64,000 nucleotides of DNA from an uncultured Anaerolineae bacterium (GTDB lineage Bacteria; Chloroflexota; Anaerolineae; CG2-30-64-16): assembly GCA_937124585.1 (NCBI GenBank), contig CAKZKT010000119.1:1-64000 (forward strand), given 5' to 3'. The position numbers and the translations under genes were made by a program. The notes beneath the pieces are model-generated. The model saw only the letters and a list, made by a program, of their open reading frames with translations. It was not told the origin of the DNA and made no database searches. Positions 63,180-64,000 of the stretch are shown one piece after another. Position 1 is the stretch's first letter. Each line of letters starts with the position of its first letter.

Positions 63180-64000
63180 ATGTCTATTCTTTCGCAAGTT
63201 GATTTGAGCCTGGCTCTAACCCCGAAGGAATATGAGGAACAGCTGATCCGTCATCAGGTGGCGCTCAGCCAGCTGGCCTATCAGGTTTATGTCCAGAAGC
63301 GACCGGTCGTCATCGTTTTCGAGGGATGGGATGCGGCCGGCAAGGGCGGCGTGATCAAGCGCCTGACCGAGCGCCTCGACCCGCGCGGTTACGTCGTTTA
63401 TCCGATTGCAGCCCCGGCCGGCGAGGACAAGACGCATCATTACCTTTATCGTTTCTGGCGGCGGCTGCCAGAACGAGGCCAGATCGCCATCTTCGATCGC
63501 AGCTGGTACGGCCGGGTGATGGTCGAGCGCATCGAGGGCTTTTGCAGCGAGGCGGAATGGAAGCGCGCCTATCGCGAGATCAATCAGTTCGAGCGCCAGC
63601 TGGCAGATTTCGGCACGATCATCTTCAAATTCTGGATGCACATCAGCAAAGATGAGCAGCTGCGCCGCTTCCAGGAGCGCCAGAACACCCCCTACAAGGC
63701 CTGGAAACTCACCGCCGAAGACTGGCGCAATCGCGAGAAATGGGATCAGTACGAGCTTGCCGTCGAAGAGATGTTGCTGAAGACCAGCACGGTCACCGCG
63801 CCGTGGACGATCGTCGAGGGCAACGACAAATCGTGGGCGCGGGTCAAGGTGCTCAAGACCGTGGTAGACACGTTGAGCCGCGAGCTCGACTATCAGCCCG
63901 ACATCCTGATGCCGAAAGCCGAAAAACCGCAGAAGAAGAAAGCGGCCAGGACAGGGACGCAGGGCGAGGTGGCCGCGAAGCGCAAGAAAACGTCGCAAGC
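63180..64000 (+). CDS. ppk2: Polyphosphate kinase 2 (second copy, cut by the window end)
   Basis: At least 273 residues are present, and the frame is open at the right edge. The start ATG at 63180 has AGGAGGGCCGG upstream. Walker A is GWDAAGKG at 49-56, and FDRSWYGR is at 105-112. Compared with the first copy it has an ED(K)THHYLYRFW lid and a basic Lys-rich C-terminus (PKAEKPQKKKAAR). The two copies share the same layout, so they are paralogues or a split two-domain PPK2. It ends the window. Confidence 0.93.
   Translation, partial: MSILSQVDLSLALTPKEYEEQLIRHQVALSQLAYQVYVQKRPVVIVFEGWDAAGKGGVIKRLTERLDPRGYVVYPIAAPAGEDKTHHYLYRFWRRLPERGQIAIFDRSWYGRVMVERIEGFCSEAEWKRAYREINQFERQLADFGTIIFKFWMHISKDEQLRRFQERQNTPYKAWKLTAEDWRNREKWDQYELAVEEMLLKTSTVTAPWTIVEGNDKSWARVKVLKTVVDTLSRELDYQPDILMPKAEKPQKKKAARTGTQGEVAAKRKKTSQ

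Overview
The window is GC-rich, tightly packed bacterial DNA. It most likely comes from the Chloroflexota. The combination that suggests this is an alternative complex III (Act) operon joined to a caa3-type oxidase, a fused heterodimer-type lycopene cyclase, a YugP-type peptidase and a CYTH/CHAD-PPK2 polyphosphate cluster. No rRNA, tRNA, transposase or phage gene was seen, so the placement is inference from gene content only.

Layout. (1) 1-118: the 3' end of an unidentified gene. (2) 13.7-0.58 kb, minus strand: one long respiratory operon reading coxB-coxA-coxC-coxD, a three-gene probable copper/oxidase-assembly block, then actA-actB1-actB2-actC-actD-actE and a dihaem lipoprotein cytochrome. 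It has a good sigma-70-type promoter upstream of coxB. SURF1 and an MFS transporter lie just upstream on the same strand. (3) 16-25.7 kb: carotenoid genes (lycopene cyclase, a CrtD/CrtI-like desaturase, and the crtI-crtB pair), interleaved with an unidentified membrane protein, an aldo/keto reductase, an orphan Flp-like pilin, a Phd/MazF-type toxin-antitoxin pair, and an SRPBCC/TIGR01777 pair. (4) 26-30.8 kb: a SagB-type double nitroreductase overlapping an EttA-like ABC-F ATPase, then a convergent PrsW-like membrane peptidase. (5) 31-34.8 kb: a sulfur operon, HTH-PocR regulator, sqr, DUF1641, tusE-like, dsrE2-like, with a perfect palindrome upstream. (6) 35-36.6 kb: comM/yifB, divergent. (7) 36.8-58.9 kb: a cobalamin operon of about 22 kb. 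It opens with a consensus-like promoter, a cobalamin riboswitch and two terminator hairpins, and runs cobO, cbiX, cbiFG, cbiH, nitrilase, cbiC, cbiD, cbiET, cbiL, cbiA, cbiMNQO, cbiB, cobD, cbiP, pduX, cobT, cobS, cbiR-like, cobU. (8) 58.9-64 kb: a YugP-like metallopeptidase, then a polyphosphate cluster of a CYTH-HD-CHAD fusion and two PPK2 kinases, the second cut by the window end.

The operons give a coherent picture. Quinol is oxidised by alternative complex III and electrons pass through c-type haems to a caa3 oxidase. Sulfide can feed the quinone pool through SQR, with TusE/DsrE2-like sulfur carriers. Corrinoid is made by the early-cobalt (anaerobic) route with a dedicated cobalt importer. 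The upper uroporphyrinogen steps and CbiJ are not in the window.

The most unusual property is that short repeats have entered the coding sequence of the cobalamin operon. At least six genes (cbiA, cobD, cbiP, cobT, cobS, cbiR-like) have linkers, starts or ends written by four different repeat families, always in frame. One REP-like palindromic core is shared between the tandem repeats inside cbiP and a 0.5-kb array between cbiR and cobU. Other intergenic gaps hold short tandem arrays with 7-8-base units, two of them inverted arrays flanking the tusE-like gene.
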